Part shown: one piece after another, positions 52,988 through 63,700 of the stretch
Position numbering within the stretch: position 1 is the first letter of the stretch
Layout of the letters: each line of letters opens with the position of its first letter
Assembly: GCF_021216675.1 (NCBI RefSeq)
Contig: NZ_CP086120.1
Span: 4,028,501-4,092,500, forward strand
DNA: 64,000 bases
Source: Streptomyces gobiensis
GTDB taxonomy: Bacteria > Actinomycetota > Actinomycetes > Streptomycetales > Streptomycetaceae
Reading direction: 5' to 3'
The notes under the pieces: model-generated
The model's database searches: none
The model's input: only the letters and a program-made list of their open reading frames with translations
What the model was told of the DNA's origin: nothing
Position numbers and translations under genes: made by a program

Positions 52988-53266
52988 ATGTGCGGCTGGA
53001 TGAACGGCATGATGGGCGGGGGCATGGGCCCCTGGATGATGATCGTTTGGTGGCTGGGCGTCCTCATCTTCCTCGCGCTTGCCGTCACCGGGCTGGTCTG
53101 GCTGGTCCGCTCCCTCACTGGCGGGCCGGGCGCGCGCAGGCCCGCCGACCAGGAGACCAAGCCCGCCGACCAGGAGACACCGCGGGAGATCCTGCGGCGG
53201 CGCTACGCTGCCGGGGAGATCGATGAGGACGAGTACCTGCGGCGGCTCTCTGGGCTCGACCAGTGA
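52988..53266 (+). CDS. Small membrane protein with SHOCT tail
   Basis: 92 aa from ATG 52988 (GGGAGGAGGG upstream). Met/Gly-rich start (MCGWMNGMMGGGMGPWMMIVWW), which suits copper coordination, one membrane helix (LGVLIFLALAVTGLVWLV), and a C-terminal SHOCT motif (PREILRRRYAAGEIDEDEYLRRL). Co-located with DUF305 and Sco1. Likely accessory to metal handling; function unproven. Confidence 0.8.
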   Translation: MCGWMNGMMGGGMGPWMMIVWWLGVLIFLALAVTGLVWLVRSLTGGPGARRPADQETKPADQETPREILRRRYAAGEIDEDEYLRRLSGLDQ

Positions 53267-53300
53267 TGACCGACCTCTGAGGCATCCCACGCGGGCGTGC

Positions 53301-53323
53301 GGCCACCGCTCGCAGCGGTGGCC
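53301..53323 (+). terminator. Terminator-like hairpin after the SHOCT gene
   Basis: Perfect 10-bp stem GGCCACCGCT/AGCGGTGGCC with a 3-nt loop, 34 bp after the SHOCT stop. No U-tract follows, so it may act as a stabilising or attenuating structure. Confidence 0.65.
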
Positions 53324-53343
53324 GACCTGGTGAGTGGCAGACC

Positions 53344-53380
53344 GCAGGGGGCGGTGGCCGCGTGGGCTACCGCCCCCTGC
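53344..53380 (-). terminator. Terminator-like hairpin after the DUF305 gene
   Basis: Perfect 12-bp arms at 53344-53355 and 53369-53380 (GCAGGGGGCGGT / ACCGCCCCCTGC) with a 13-nt loop, just 5 bp downstream of the DUF305 stop on its strand. With the previous hairpin it separates two convergent units. Confidence 0.7.
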
Positions 53381-53385
53381 TGAGG

Positions 53386-54033
53386 TTATTCCTGGGTGCT
53401 CCCGCCGCGGGCCTTGACCATGTCGGCCATGAGCCGCATCTCCGAACGCTGGCCACGGACCATGCCCTTGGCCAGATCCTTGATCTGCTCGTCCTCGGCC
53501 AGATCGACGGCGCCCTGGGCCATATCGACGCCGCCGCGGTGGTGTGCGGTCATCAGCTTCAGATAGAGCACCTCGGCGGCCTGGCCCTTGGCTTCACGCA
53601 GCTTGTCCAGCTGGGTGTTGGTGGCCATGCCCGGCATGAGGGAGCCATCCTTCGGCTCGTACTCCCCGGTCTCCTCGTGGTGAGGCATCCAGGCCATCGG
53701 CGGCTTCCGTGAGACCGTCGGCAGCCCCCAGACCTCCAGGCGGCCCAGGAGCATGCCACGCTGGTTGGCCTGGGTGTTGATGATGTCGTAGGCCAGGCGA
53801 CGCACCTCCTCGTCCTCGGTGCGGTCGCGCACGAGGAACGACAGGTCCACGGCCTGCTGGTGGTGGACGGCCATATCCCGGGCGAACCCCGCGTCCGCCG
53901 AATCCGCGCTGGGCACCCCCGGATCCGCCTCCGGAAGGTTCTTCACCACGACCAGGGCGAGGACCACCAGCCACAGGCCGACGAAGGCAGCACCTCCGGC
54001 CAGCCACCACCGGCGTGACAGGGACGCGCTCAC
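53386..54033 (-). CDS. DUF305 membrane-anchored protein
   Basis: 215 aa from GTG 54033 (GTGA overlap with the DUF3105 stop). A membrane helix (12-31) precedes the DUF305 domain with paired His motifs (DMAVHHQQAVDL and MTAHHRGGVDMA) that look metal-binding. Often found with copper-resistance genes. Function unknown; export to the envelope is likely. Confidence 0.85.
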   Translation of the reverse strand: MSASLSRRWWLAGGAAFVGLWLVVLALVVVKNLPEADPGVPSADSADAGFARDMAVHHQQAVDLSFLVRDRTEDEEVRRLAYDIINTQANQRGMLLGRLEVWGLPTVSRKPPMAWMPHHEETGEYEPKDGSLMPGMATNTQLDKLREAKGQAAEVLYLKLMTAHHRGGVDMAQGAVDLAEDEQIKDLAKGMVRGQRSEMRLMADMVKARGGSTQE

Positions 54034-54677
54034 TCCATGCTCCCGCCGGAGCAGGTGGCGCCCTTCTCGGGGGTCTGCTCACCCTGGACGTACTTGTCCA
54101 AGAACTGGTCCACGCGTGGGTCCGACGCCTTGTCCACCTCCAGTTGGTGGCCCCAGGCGGTCAGGGTGATCGGGGAGGACTGGTCCTTGTACGGGCTCAG
54201 GAACGTGTACGAGGTCTTGGCCACCCGGTCCTTGAGGGACTCGACATCGGCCTTGGCCGCCTTGTCGTTGTGGGTGATCCAGACGGCGCCGTGCTCCAGG
54301 GAGTGGACGGCGTTCTCCTCCTTGATCTCCTTGGTGTACACCTTGGCGTCACAGTCGGCCCAGATCGGGTGGTGTTCGCCGCCCGCCGCCGGGCTCATCG
54401 GGTAGTCGACCTGTGTCTGGACATGATCCTGGCTCAGGTCCTCCCAGGTTTTCACTCCCCGCACCGGGGCGGCCTTCGCCGCCTCCTTGGCCTGCTGCGC
54501 CTCATTGGCGGAGGACCACAGATACCAGCCGCCACCGAGCGTGGCGGCCAGGACGGCGGTGACGGCGGTGATGGTGATGATCTTGTTGCGGCGCTCGCGG
54601 GCCTGCTCAGCGCGGCGCATCTCGTCTATGCGGGCGCGGCGGGCCGCGGCCTTGGACTGCTTGTTGGCGGAACCCAT
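54030..54677 (-). CDS. DUF3105 membrane-anchored protein
   Basis: 215 aa from ATG 54677 (AGAAGGA upstream). A positively charged N-terminus, a membrane helix (ITITAVTAVLAATLGGGWYLW), then a soluble domain with EHHPIWADC, AVHSLEHGAVWITH and a Cys near the end (ATCSGG). Conserved His/Cys residues suggest a metal site. Translationally coupled to DUF305. Confidence 0.85.
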   Translation of the reverse strand: MGSANKQSKAAARRARIDEMRRAEQARERRNKIITITAVTAVLAATLGGGWYLWSSANEAQQAKEAAKAAPVRGVKTWEDLSQDHVQTQVDYPMSPAAGGEHHPIWADCDAKVYTKEIKEENAVHSLEHGAVWITHNDKAAKADVESLKDRVAKTSYTFLSPYKDQSSPITLTAWGHQLEVDKASDPRVDQFLDKYVQGEQTPEKGATCSGGSME

Positions 54678-54778
54678 GGGGATGTCCTTCTGCTTCGTCT
54701 CTCTGCGTACGGATCGGAGCGCGGGGACCGGAGCCAGCTGTACGCACCCTTGTGCGTACACACTCCGGCTGCCGTGCT

Positions 54779-55243
54779 CTACACCCGCAGCAGCTGCAGA
54801 AGGTGGAGATCCGGCGGTCGGGGCGCTGGCCCGCCGGGAATCGAGGCGGTGGCCGGGTGCGCCGATGAGGCCGGTACGGAGACCTGTCCACCTTCCGGGA
54901 TACCCCATGGACCGGCATGAGGCGAGGTATCGCGGACGCCGTCCGGCACGGGCAGCCCGCAGTGCCGGGGACTGTCCTCCCGTACGCACTCTTCACACGG
55001 GACCTGATCAGCCGCGTGAGGCCCCGCGACGGTGTGACCGACCGTGCTCACCGCCGCATACGGGGCTGGTGAACCCGGTTCCGTATCCGAGGGCTGCGGA
55101 GCGGCCACGGCGGCCCCGCACATCAGCGCGGCCGAGGCCAGGGCCGTCAGCACGATGGCCAGCAGACGGGCGACCAGCCCCCAGGGGCCGCGCCCGATGG
55201 CGGACCCGGTGTCTACGGACCCGGCCGTGCCGGACTGGGCCAT
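54779..55243 (-). CDS. Secreted Cys-containing small protein, unknown
   Basis: 154 aa from ATG 55243 (GGAG nine bases upstream; GTG 55252 also possible). A signal-like helix (LVARLLAIVLTALASAALMCGAAVAA) and VPCEECVREDSPRHCGLPVP (CxxC...C) followed by a Pro-rich tail. Probably part of the envelope metal module; no family recognised. Confidence 0.6.
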   Translation of the reverse strand: MAQSGTAGSVDTGSAIGRGPWGLVARLLAIVLTALASAALMCGAAVAAPQPSDTEPGSPAPYAAVSTVGHTVAGPHAADQVPCEECVREDSPRHCGLPVPDGVRDTSPHAGPWGIPEGGQVSVPASSAHPATASIPGGPAPRPPDLHLLQLLRV

Positions 55244-55432
55244 ACCGGTCACTCCTGCTACCTAAGCCTCATAGGAATAAAAGTGAACTTACCAGATACT
55301 CAGTTTCCGGCCGGAGGTGATGGTCACGCGCCCCTCAGCTCTCCGAAGTAAATTAGGTTATGGTGCGCCGGGCCGGACCCGTGTCGGCCACGGCCGCCCC
55401 CATACGCATCTCAGCCGCGCCAGAGGACCCTG

Positions 55433-56308
55433 ATGACCTTCCGCTTCCGCACTCCCACCGCAGCTGTCGCAGTCCTGCTCGCGGCGGTCCTGACCGCCTG
55501 CTCCAGTGACTCCGGCGGCTCAGATGAGGGCCATGACCGCACCCGCGATGGCTCCGACGCTGTCTCTGTCAGTCACATCCATGGGCTGGGTATCGATCCC
55601 GCTGACGGGCGGCTCTATGTCGCCACACACCATGGTGTGATCGCCGTGGACAAGGACGGCGACGCAGAGCGTGTCGGCGATCAGTCCGACTACATGGGCT
55701 TCACGGTGACCGGCGAGTCCACCTTCCTCGGCAGCGGCCACCCGGAGGAGGGCAGCGGTGAGCCCGCTCACCGTGGCCTGATCAAGAGCACGGACGCGGG
55801 CAAGACCTGGAAGACCCTCTCCCTGGGCGGCGAGGCCGACTTCCACGCCCTGGAATACGCCCACAACACCGTCTACGGCTATGACAGCACCCGCGGCCAG
55901 GTCCGCGTCAGCAAGGACGGCAAGCGCTGGGACGACCGCGCCAAGATCCCCGCGATCGACCTCGCCGTCAGCCCGAAAAACCCCGGCCTGGTGCTGGCCA
56001 CCACCCAGCAGGGCGTCGCCAAGAGCACCAACGGCGGCAACACCTTCGCCGAAGGCGCCGGACCCACCCTCGTCTTCATCTCCTGGGCAGCCACCCCGGA
56101 CGCTCTCTACGGCATCGACCCCCATGGCGCGGTGCACCGCAGCACCGACAACGGCAAGACCTGGAAGAAGACCGGTACCGTCCCCGGCGGCGGACCCCAG
56201 GCTCTCACCGTCATCGACGCCAAGCACGTACTCGCCGCCACCGAGAACGGCGTCTATGAATCCCGCGACGGCGGCAAGACCTTCACCGAGCGCCTGTCGG
56301 CCTCGTAA
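55433..56308 (+). CDS. F510_1955-type lipoprotein with BNR-like repeats
   Basis: 291 aa from ATG 55433 (GAGGA six bases upstream). Lipobox VLTAC (Cys23), then HIHGLGIDPADGRLYVATHHG and repeated SxDxGKTW/GKTF beta-propeller signatures (STDAGKTWK, STNGGNTF, STDNGKTWK, SRDGGKTF). Annotated elsewhere as a glycosyl-hydrolase-like sialidase/sortilin fold, but catalytic residues are not apparent. Likely an envelope protein co-regulated with the DUF305/DUF3105 unit. Confidence 0.8.
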   Translation: MTFRFRTPTAAVAVLLAAVLTACSSDSGGSDEGHDRTRDGSDAVSVSHIHGLGIDPADGRLYVATHHGVIAVDKDGDAERVGDQSDYMGFTVTGESTFLGSGHPEEGSGEPAHRGLIKSTDAGKTWKTLSLGGEADFHALEYAHNTVYGYDSTRGQVRVSKDGKRWDDRAKIPAIDLAVSPKNPGLVLATTQQGVAKSTNGGNTFAEGAGPTLVFISWAATPDALYGIDPHGAVHRSTDNGKTWKKTGTVPGGGPQALTVIDAKHVLAATENGVYESRDGGKTFTERLSAS

Positions 56309-56335
56309 ACCAGCGGCAGCGCCTCACCGGAGCCA

Positions 56336-57337
56336 CTACTTCGTCGCCACCAGAAGTGGTGAAGGGGCGAGTACGTCAACGGCCTCGACGGAGCGGAAGC
56401 CGGCATCGGTCAGCCAGGTCCGGTAGTCGCGCATCGTGAAGACGTCGCCGTCCTGGGAGAAGAGAAGCAGATCCGTCGCGGCGAAGACCAGTGGGATGTC
56501 GGGGCCGGTGCGGGTGTCGTCGGGGATCATGTCGCCGATCAGCAGGGTGCCGCCGTCGCGGAGGGCCGCGTAGGACTTCTCGATCAGCCTGCGGCCCCAG
56601 TCGGGCCCCTCCGTGTGGACGATGTAGCCGAGGGTGACCAGGTCGTAGCCGTTGCCGAAGGGCACCTCGCGCAGGTTTCCGCAGATGTGCTCGTAGCGGT
56701 CGGCGACGCCGAAGCGTTCGGTGAACGTCCTGGTGACGGCGGTGACCTCGGGGTGGTCGACCGTGGTCACCCGCACCTGAGGCAGGTCCAGGGCGAAGGC
56801 GAGTGACCAGGCGCCGGAACCGGCCGCCACGTCCAGCACCCGGCGGATGCCGGCGCGGGTGTGCTGCGGCAGTGCGGCGACTGCGGCCCGGGCGGCCCCG
56901 AAGCTCATCGGGAACCACGCCGAGACAAGCTGCGGGAAGTGCTCGCGGCCCGCGCTCTCCTCCTCCCACCGGGCGGTCGGTTCTCCTGAGCGGACCACAT
57001 CGGTCAGTCGCGGCCACTGGTCCCACAGCGCCCGGGTTTCATGGCACATGTCGCCCAGGTAGGACGGGGAGTCGCGGACAAGGAACCGCCGGGAGACGGC
57101 GGTGAGTTCGTACGTTCCGCCCTCCGACTCCAGATAGCCGAGGCCGGTCAGGGCGTCGAGGATACGCCGGACGCCGCGCGGCGCCGCACCGGCGGCCGCC
57201 GCGGCCTCCTCCGCGGTGCGCGCCCCGGCCGCGAGGTGTGAGAAGAGGCCCAGCTCAACGGCGGTGATGAGGACCTGTGTCGCCCGTGGTGCCCATAGAT
57301 CGTCGATGATCTGCTCCGGGGTGACGAAAGCACTCAT
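56336..57337 (-). CDS. COMT-like O-methyltransferase
   Basis: 333 aa from ATG 57337. N-terminal dimerisation winged helix (PEQIIDDLWAPRATQVLITAVELGLFSHLAAG) and a SAM domain with VLDVAAGSGAWSLAFAL and the acidic VTTVDHPEV. This class methylates phenolic or enolic oxygens of natural products. Divergent from the NRPS gene and probably a tailoring enzyme of the same cluster; converges on the lipoprotein gene. Confidence 0.85.
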   Translation of the reverse strand: MSAFVTPEQIIDDLWAPRATQVLITAVELGLFSHLAAGARTAEEAAAAAGAAPRGVRRILDALTGLGYLESEGGTYELTAVSRRFLVRDSPSYLGDMCHETRALWDQWPRLTDVVRSGEPTARWEEESAGREHFPQLVSAWFPMSFGAARAAVAALPQHTRAGIRRVLDVAAGSGAWSLAFALDLPQVRVTTVDHPEVTAVTRTFTERFGVADRYEHICGNLREVPFGNGYDLVTLGYIVHTEGPDWGRRLIEKSYAALRDGGTLLIGDMIPDDTRTGPDIPLVFAATDLLLFSQDGDVFTMRDYRTWLTDAGFRSVEAVDVLAPSPLLVATK

Positions 57338-57398
57338 CTCACTCGGCACGGTCGGGCCTTCCCTTCTGGCTCTGCGGGGCCGCTGTCGCGGTGCGGCC

Positions 57399-57562
57399 TA
57401 GGGGGTGTCTGGTGGATCTCCGCGGCGTCGCGACGCCTGGCACGCACGCTCGCTGCGTTGTCGTCGGTCGCCAACCAACCAGGTTGGCTTCCTCCTCCGC
57501 TTTGCGATCGCACGCACCAGACGCCGCTCCTCCCTCCACGGAGATCCACCAGACACCCCCTA
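57399..57562. mobile_element. MITE-like 164-bp inverted-repeat element flanked by TA
   Basis: 27-bp arms at 57399-57425 and 57536-57562 match at 26 of 27 positions; each begins TAGGGGGTGTCTGG and ends at the TA. The TA on both sides fits the target duplication of IS630/Tc1-type elements, so this may be a non-autonomous relative. Internal GC-rich sequence has a further hairpin (CAACC...GGTTGG). It lies between the methyltransferase and the NRPS and could influence their promoters. Confidence 0.75.
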
Positions 57563-57649
57563 AGTGTCCATAAGGCGGCTGCTGAACCACCGGACTGGGC
57601 GGTCCGTATGATATCCGCCGGTCTCCTTCACCCTTTGGGGGGAGGTAAG

Positions 57650-57682
57650 TTGACGCCGACTCAGGCCAGCTCCGGCCGGTAG
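57650..57682 (+). CDS. Possible 10-residue leader peptide before the NRPS
   Basis: A strong GGGGGGAGG at 57637-57645, spaced 4 bp from TTG 57650, opens a frame MTPTQASSGR stopping at TAG 57680-57682, 32 bp before the NRPS ATG. It could be an upstream control peptide, or the tail of a frame that starts in the MITE. Evidence is only the ribosome-binding site and position. Confidence 0.3.
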   Translation: MTPTQASSGR

Positions 57683-57714
57683 TTTCCGCACCGTCGAGAT
57701 TGGGATGAAAGAGC

Positions 57715-60700
57715 ATGACCGCCAACACCCCGCACGACGCCGGTCTCCCCGCGGCGGGCCTACTGGAGATCCTTCGGGGCCGGGTTGAACGGGACCCGAA
57801 GGGCACCGCGTTCACCTTTCCCTCCTTCGACGAGCGCACCGGCCTGGAACTGCCCGCCACGCACCTCACTCGTGGGGAACTCGACAGCCGGGCCCGTGCC
57901 GTGGCGGCGACCCTCCAGGCGCACGGTGCGGGGAACGGGCGGGTCCTGCTGCTGCTTCCACCCGGACCGGACTTTGTTGTGGGCCTGTTCGGCTGCCTGT
58001 ACGCGGGTGCGTGCGCTGTAGCGTGCGCACCGCCCAAGGCCGGGCCCGGCACCGGGCAAGGCGAACGGTTTGTGCAGATCGGCCTGGACGCCGAGGTCGC
58101 CGTGGTGGTCGCCCAGCGCGACCGGGCCGCGGGGCTGCGCCGGGCCTGGGCCGGCGGCGGCGCCCCGGCGGCGGCCTGGATCGAGACCGACAGCCTCGGC
58201 GGCATCGGCGGCACGGTGGGCACAGACGGCACAGATGGTGAGGCCGCGTCCGCGGATCTGTGGGTGCCGCCCAGGATCGACGGCCGTGATCTCGCCCTGA
58301 TGCAGTACACCTCCGGGTCCACCGGGGCTCCCAAGGGCGTCATGGTTTCGCAGGACGGTCTGCTGGAGCAGCTCCGGGTCTTCCGTGAGCTGGCCGAACT
58401 CCCCGACGGCGCTGATGTCGTCACCTGGATGCCCGTCTACCACGCCCTCGGCATCGCCGGGACCGTGACCATGTCGCAGTTCACCGGCGGCCGTTGCACG
58501 CTGCTGACGCCCGACGACTTCATCGCCGAGCCCTTCCGCTGGCTCAAGGCGATATCGGACGCATCAGCCCCGGTATTCAGCTGTGGGCCCAACTTCGCCT
58601 ATGACCGCTGCGTCGAACGGATCACCCCGGAGCAGCGGGCCCAGCTCGACCTCAGCAGGTGGCATTCCGCTTTCAACGCCGCTGAGCGTATCCAGCGCCG
58701 CACCATCGACGCGTTCACCCGCACCTTCGAACCGCACGGCTTCCGCCGCGAGGCGTGGTTCCCCGGGTATGGGCTCACCGAGGTGACGCTGGGCATCAGC
58801 GGGCGCCGCGGCCCCGAGCCGCTGGTCCTCACCATGGACGCGGCCGCCCTGGAGCAGGGCAGGGCCGAACCGCTCGGCACTGACTCCGCCGCCCGTTCCA
58901 CTGACCGCTCCGCCGAGCTGGTCGGCTGCGGGGTACCGCATCCGCGGGTGCGGATGCTCGTCGTCGACCCCGGGACCCGCACCGAGTGCGGCCAGGGCGA
59001 GGTCGGCGAGATATGGATCGCGGGCCAGGTGGTCAACCAGGGCTACTGGCGGCGCCCCGAACAGACGGAGGAGGCGTTCTCCGGCCGGCTGGCCAATGGC
59101 GAGGGCCCCTTCCTGCGCTCTGGCGACCTCGCGTTCCGGCACGGCGACGAGGTCGTGGTGTGCGGTCGGCTCAAGGAGCTGATCATCATCCGGGGCCGCA
59201 ATATCCACCCGCAGGACGTGGAGGCCGCCGCCCGCCGGGCACACCCCGCTCTCGCGACCGCCCCGGCGGCGGCGTTCTCCGTCGACGCCGCGGAGGGCGA
59301 GCGACTGGTCCTCGTCCAGTCCGTTGAGAGCTCCGCTGAGGACGCCGGTGACCTGGATCTCGCGGCACTCGGCGCGGAGGTCCGCGCCGCCATCGCGGCC
59401 GAACAGGACGTCGAGGCGCACGCGGTGGTGTTCGTGGCGCCCGGCGATATTCCGATGACCGGGAGCGGAAAGATCCGCCGTACCACGTGCCGACAGGCCT
59501 ACCTCGACGGAGAGCTCAAGCCCCTGCACACCGCCGCCGCGTCCGCCGCGCCCGCCGCCCCACCGGATGCCGCGGCGCAGGCCACCAGCCCGCTGCGGGA
59601 CATGGTCCGCGGCCTCCCCGCGGAGCTGCGCGGTCATGTGCTGGCCGCGGAGGTCCGCCGGCGTATCGCCGCCCTCCTCGGCGCGGACCCGCACACGGTA
59701 CCGGGGGACCGGCCGCTGATCGGCCTGGGCCTGGAGTCGCTGCGCACCGTCGAACTCCGCTACGGCCTCACCCGTGACTTCGGGGTGGCCCTGCCGATGG
59801 CCGGCTTCCTCCGGGGCAGCGTCGCCGATGTGGCCGGCAGTATCCTCCACGGCCTGGAGGGCGACGGGCCGCAGGCCGCGTACATCGCTGCCTGGCCCGC
59901 GCTGGCCGCCGACCCCGCGGCCCGCCATGAACCCTTCCCCCTGACCGAGATCCAGCACGCGTACCTGGTCGGCCGGGGCAGTGCGTACGACCTCGGCTCC
60001 ACCTCCGTACACCTCTACACCGAATACGACTGCGCCGAGCTGGATCCCGTACGGCTGCGGCGGGCGCTGGACGCGCTGGTGCGGCGCCACGAGATGCTCC
60101 GGGCGGTGGTGTCCTCGGACGGCAGTCAGCGCATCCTGCCCGAGACGGGCGAGGTGCCCGTCATCGAGTACGACCTGCGAGGCGCGGGCACCGACCGCCT
60201 TGACGCACATCTCGGCGAGCTCCGCGAGGAGCTGAGCCACCAGGTGCTCCCCCTGGACGCCTGGCCGATGTTCGACATCCGGGTCACCTGGATCGAAGGC
60301 ACCCGGGCCCGCGTCCATGCAGGCGTCGACCTGCTGATCGCCGATGTGGCCAGCATCCGGCTGTTCTTCCTTGAACTGGGCGATCTGTATGCCGACCCGG
60401 ATGCCCAGCTGCCTCCACTGGAGGTGTCCTTCCGTGACTATGTGATCGCCGCTCAGAGCATCCGCGGCACCGAGGCGTACGAGAAGTCCAGGGCGTACTG
60501 GCTGCAGCGGACCGGGACGCTGCCGCCGAACCCGCGGCTGCCGCTGGTCGCCACCGGTCTGCCGGCCGGCCGCAAACCCCTCCGGGGGCGCCGTCACGCA
60601 CGGCTGGACGCCAAGAGCTGGGCCCGCGTCAAGGAGCGGGCGGCGGCCCGGGGCCTGACCCCCTCCGCCGTACAGCTCGCCGCCTATGCGACCGTGCTCG

Positions 60701-63700
60701 GCACCTGGTGCCGGACGGGCCACTTCACCCTCAACGTCCCGCTGTTCAACCGGCATCCGCTGCACCCGGACATCGACCGGATCATCGGTGACTTCACCTC
60801 CGTGACCCTGCTGGAGGTCGACCTCCGCGCGGGCGGCGGCTTCAGCGCGCTGGCCGAACGCATCCAGCGGCAGCTGTGGCAGGACATGGACCACCGCTTC
60901 TTCAGCGGTGTGGAGGTCATCCGCGAGATCACCCGCGAGCGTGATGTGCCGGCCGCGGCCTTCTCCGCCGTCGTCTTCGCCAGCGCCCGTGAGCAGGGCC
61001 GCGACCAGGAGTTCAAGCAGGGTGAGGTGGGTGCGAACTGGCTCGGCGAGACCGTGTACGCGGTGTCGCAGACGCCGCAGGTGCTGCTTGACCACCAGGT
61101 GTACGAGGACCGCGGCACCCTGACCTACAAGTGGGACGCGGTGGAGGCGATGTTCCCGCCCACCGTCCTGGATGAGATGTTCAGCGCCTACGACCGGCTG
61201 CTGCACGCCCTCGCCGAAGACGAAGCCGAGGACGGGGACGGGGACGAGGGCGCCTGGGGCCCGGGCGGGGTGGATGTGCTGCCGGAGCCGCAGCGGCGGC
61301 TCATCGAAGCGGCCAACGACACCGCCGGTGAGATACCCGAGGGGCTGCTGTGCACCGCCGTCGCCGAGCAGGCGCTGGCCCACCCCTCCCGTACGGCCGT
61401 CATCGCCCCGGACCGCAGCATCGGCTACGGCGACCTCTACCGGCACGCCTGCCGGCTCGCCCGGCGCCTGCGCGGCCTCGGGGCGGAGCCGAACCGGCTC
61501 GTCGCGGTCGCCATCGGGAAGAGCGTGGAGCAGATCGTCGCGGTCCTCGCGGTGCACCTCTCGGGTGCCGCGTATCTGCCGGTCGACCCGGAGCTGCCGC
61601 CCGCCCGGCAGGACTGGCTGCTGGAGCACTCCGGGGCCGCCCTGGTGCTCACCCCGTCCCCGGGCCCCGACCGCCGCTGGCCCGCCGGGGTCACCGGGCT
61701 CCCTGTCGACCTGGAGTCGGCCGACGGGGACGACTCCCCGCTGGCCCCCGTGCAGCAGCCGGGCGACCTCGCCTATGTGCTGTACACCTCGGGGTCGACC
61801 GGCACCCCCAAGGGCGTCGCCGTGTCGCACCGGGCGGCGCTGAACACCATCGCCGACTTCACGGAGCGCTGCGCGCTGACCCCTGAGGACCGCGTTCTGG
61901 GCCTGTCCGCCCTCGGCTTCGACCTCTCGGTCGCCGATATCTTCGCCGTGCTGGGCAGCGGAGGCGCGCTGGTGCTCCCGGAACCGGAGGCGACCGCCGA
62001 CCCCGCCCGCTGGCTGGAGCTCATGGCCGAGCACCGGATCACCCTGTGGAATTCGGTCCCCGCCCTGCTGCGGATGCTCGTCGAGCACCTGGGGAACCCG
62101 GCTGGCGGTGACGTGAGCGGCCGACCCGCCCACCCCGGTCTGGCGGCGCTCCGCGAGATCTGGCTCTCCGGCGACTGGATACCCGTCGACCTGCCGGGCC
62201 GTATCCGCGCCGCCGCGCCCGCCGCCCGGATCACCGCGGCGGGCGGGGCCACCGAGGCGGCGATCTGGTCCGTGGCCCATGAGGTCACCGCGGCCGACGC
62301 CGAGCGCGACTCGATCCCTTACGGCACGGCCATGCGCAACCAGACCATGGAGGTACTCAACGACCGGCTGGAGCCCTGCCCGGTGGGGGTCACCGGTGAG
62401 ATATGCATCGGCGGCAGCGGACTGGCCGACGGCTACTGGCGGGACCCTGAGCGCACCGCGGAGTCCTTCATCACGCATCCCCGCACCGGGCGGCGGCTGT
62501 ACCGCACCGGAGACCTCGGCCGGTGGCTGCCGGAGGGCGAGATCGAGATCATCGGCCGGGAGGACTTCCAGGTCAAGATACGCGGGCACCGTGTCGAACT
62601 CGGTGAGATCGAGGCCGCGTTGCTCCGCCAGGACGAGGTCCGTGCGGCCGCTGTCACCGTCATCGGCGGCGAACGCGAGGGCCGCCGCCTCGCCGCGGTA
62701 GTCGTACCGGACGCGCCGGAGGCCCGGGAAGCCGCCGCCGGGCACGAGGCGTACCGTGAAGCGCTCGGCGATGTCCTCACCGACCCCTTGGAGCGGCTGG
62801 CCTTCACGGCACGCCGTCCCGGGCTGCGTACCGACCTCGAAGGGACCGTCCACGCGTTGCCCGCCGCCGCACCGCGCACCGAGCCGGTGCCGCCGCGCGC
62901 CAGCCGCCGGACCTACGGGGACGGCCTGGTTCCCCTGGCCGCGCTCGCCCGGATGCTGGAGCCGTTGCGCGCGGACGAGACGGACACCGGCCCGAAGTAC
63001 CGCTATGCCTCGGCCGGTGGTCTGTACCCCGTACAGACCTACCTCTATGCCGCCCCCGGCCGGATCGACGGGCTCGACGGCGGCACGTACTACTACGACC
63101 CGCGGCAGCACCGGCTGGTGGCGGTGGTGCCGGACGCCCAGCTCGACACCGCGGTCCACGCGCCGGACAACCACGGGATGTTCCGGAACTCCGCCTTCTC
63201 CGTCTTCTTCACCGCCCGGCGCGCTGCCGTCGAGCCGATGTACGGCAAGCGGGCGCGCGACTTCTGCCTGCTGGAAACGGGCCTGATGACGCAGCTGCTG
63301 GACGACGCCGCACCGGCGTACGGGATCGGGCTCTGCCAGGTGGGCGTCATCCACGCCACGGACGGGCTGCGCCGGGCCCTGGCCCTCGACGAGGACAGCG
63401 AAGTACTGCACGGCCTGCTCGGCGGCGCCCTCACCGCCGGCAGCGCCGACAGCGACCCTGCCCCGGAGCCCGTCCGGTTGCCCTTGGGCGAACTCCTCCG
63501 GGAGCGGCTGGCAGCGCTGCTTCCCGCTGCTCTGGTGCCGGCCACGTTCACCGAGGTGGAGCGGCTGCCGCTGACCCCCCGCGGCAAGCTGGACCGGGGC
63601 GCGCTGCGCAGTCTGGCCGAGGATGCGGCCAGAACCGGCGGCGGCGAGGGCGGCATCGGCGGCGACGGTGAGGCCAAGACCGGTACGGAGGCGAAGATCC

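Noticed and set aside
57650..57685. Sigma70 promoter TTGACG...TAGTTT before the NRPS
   Set aside because: The spacing is 24 bp, too long for a normal promoter.
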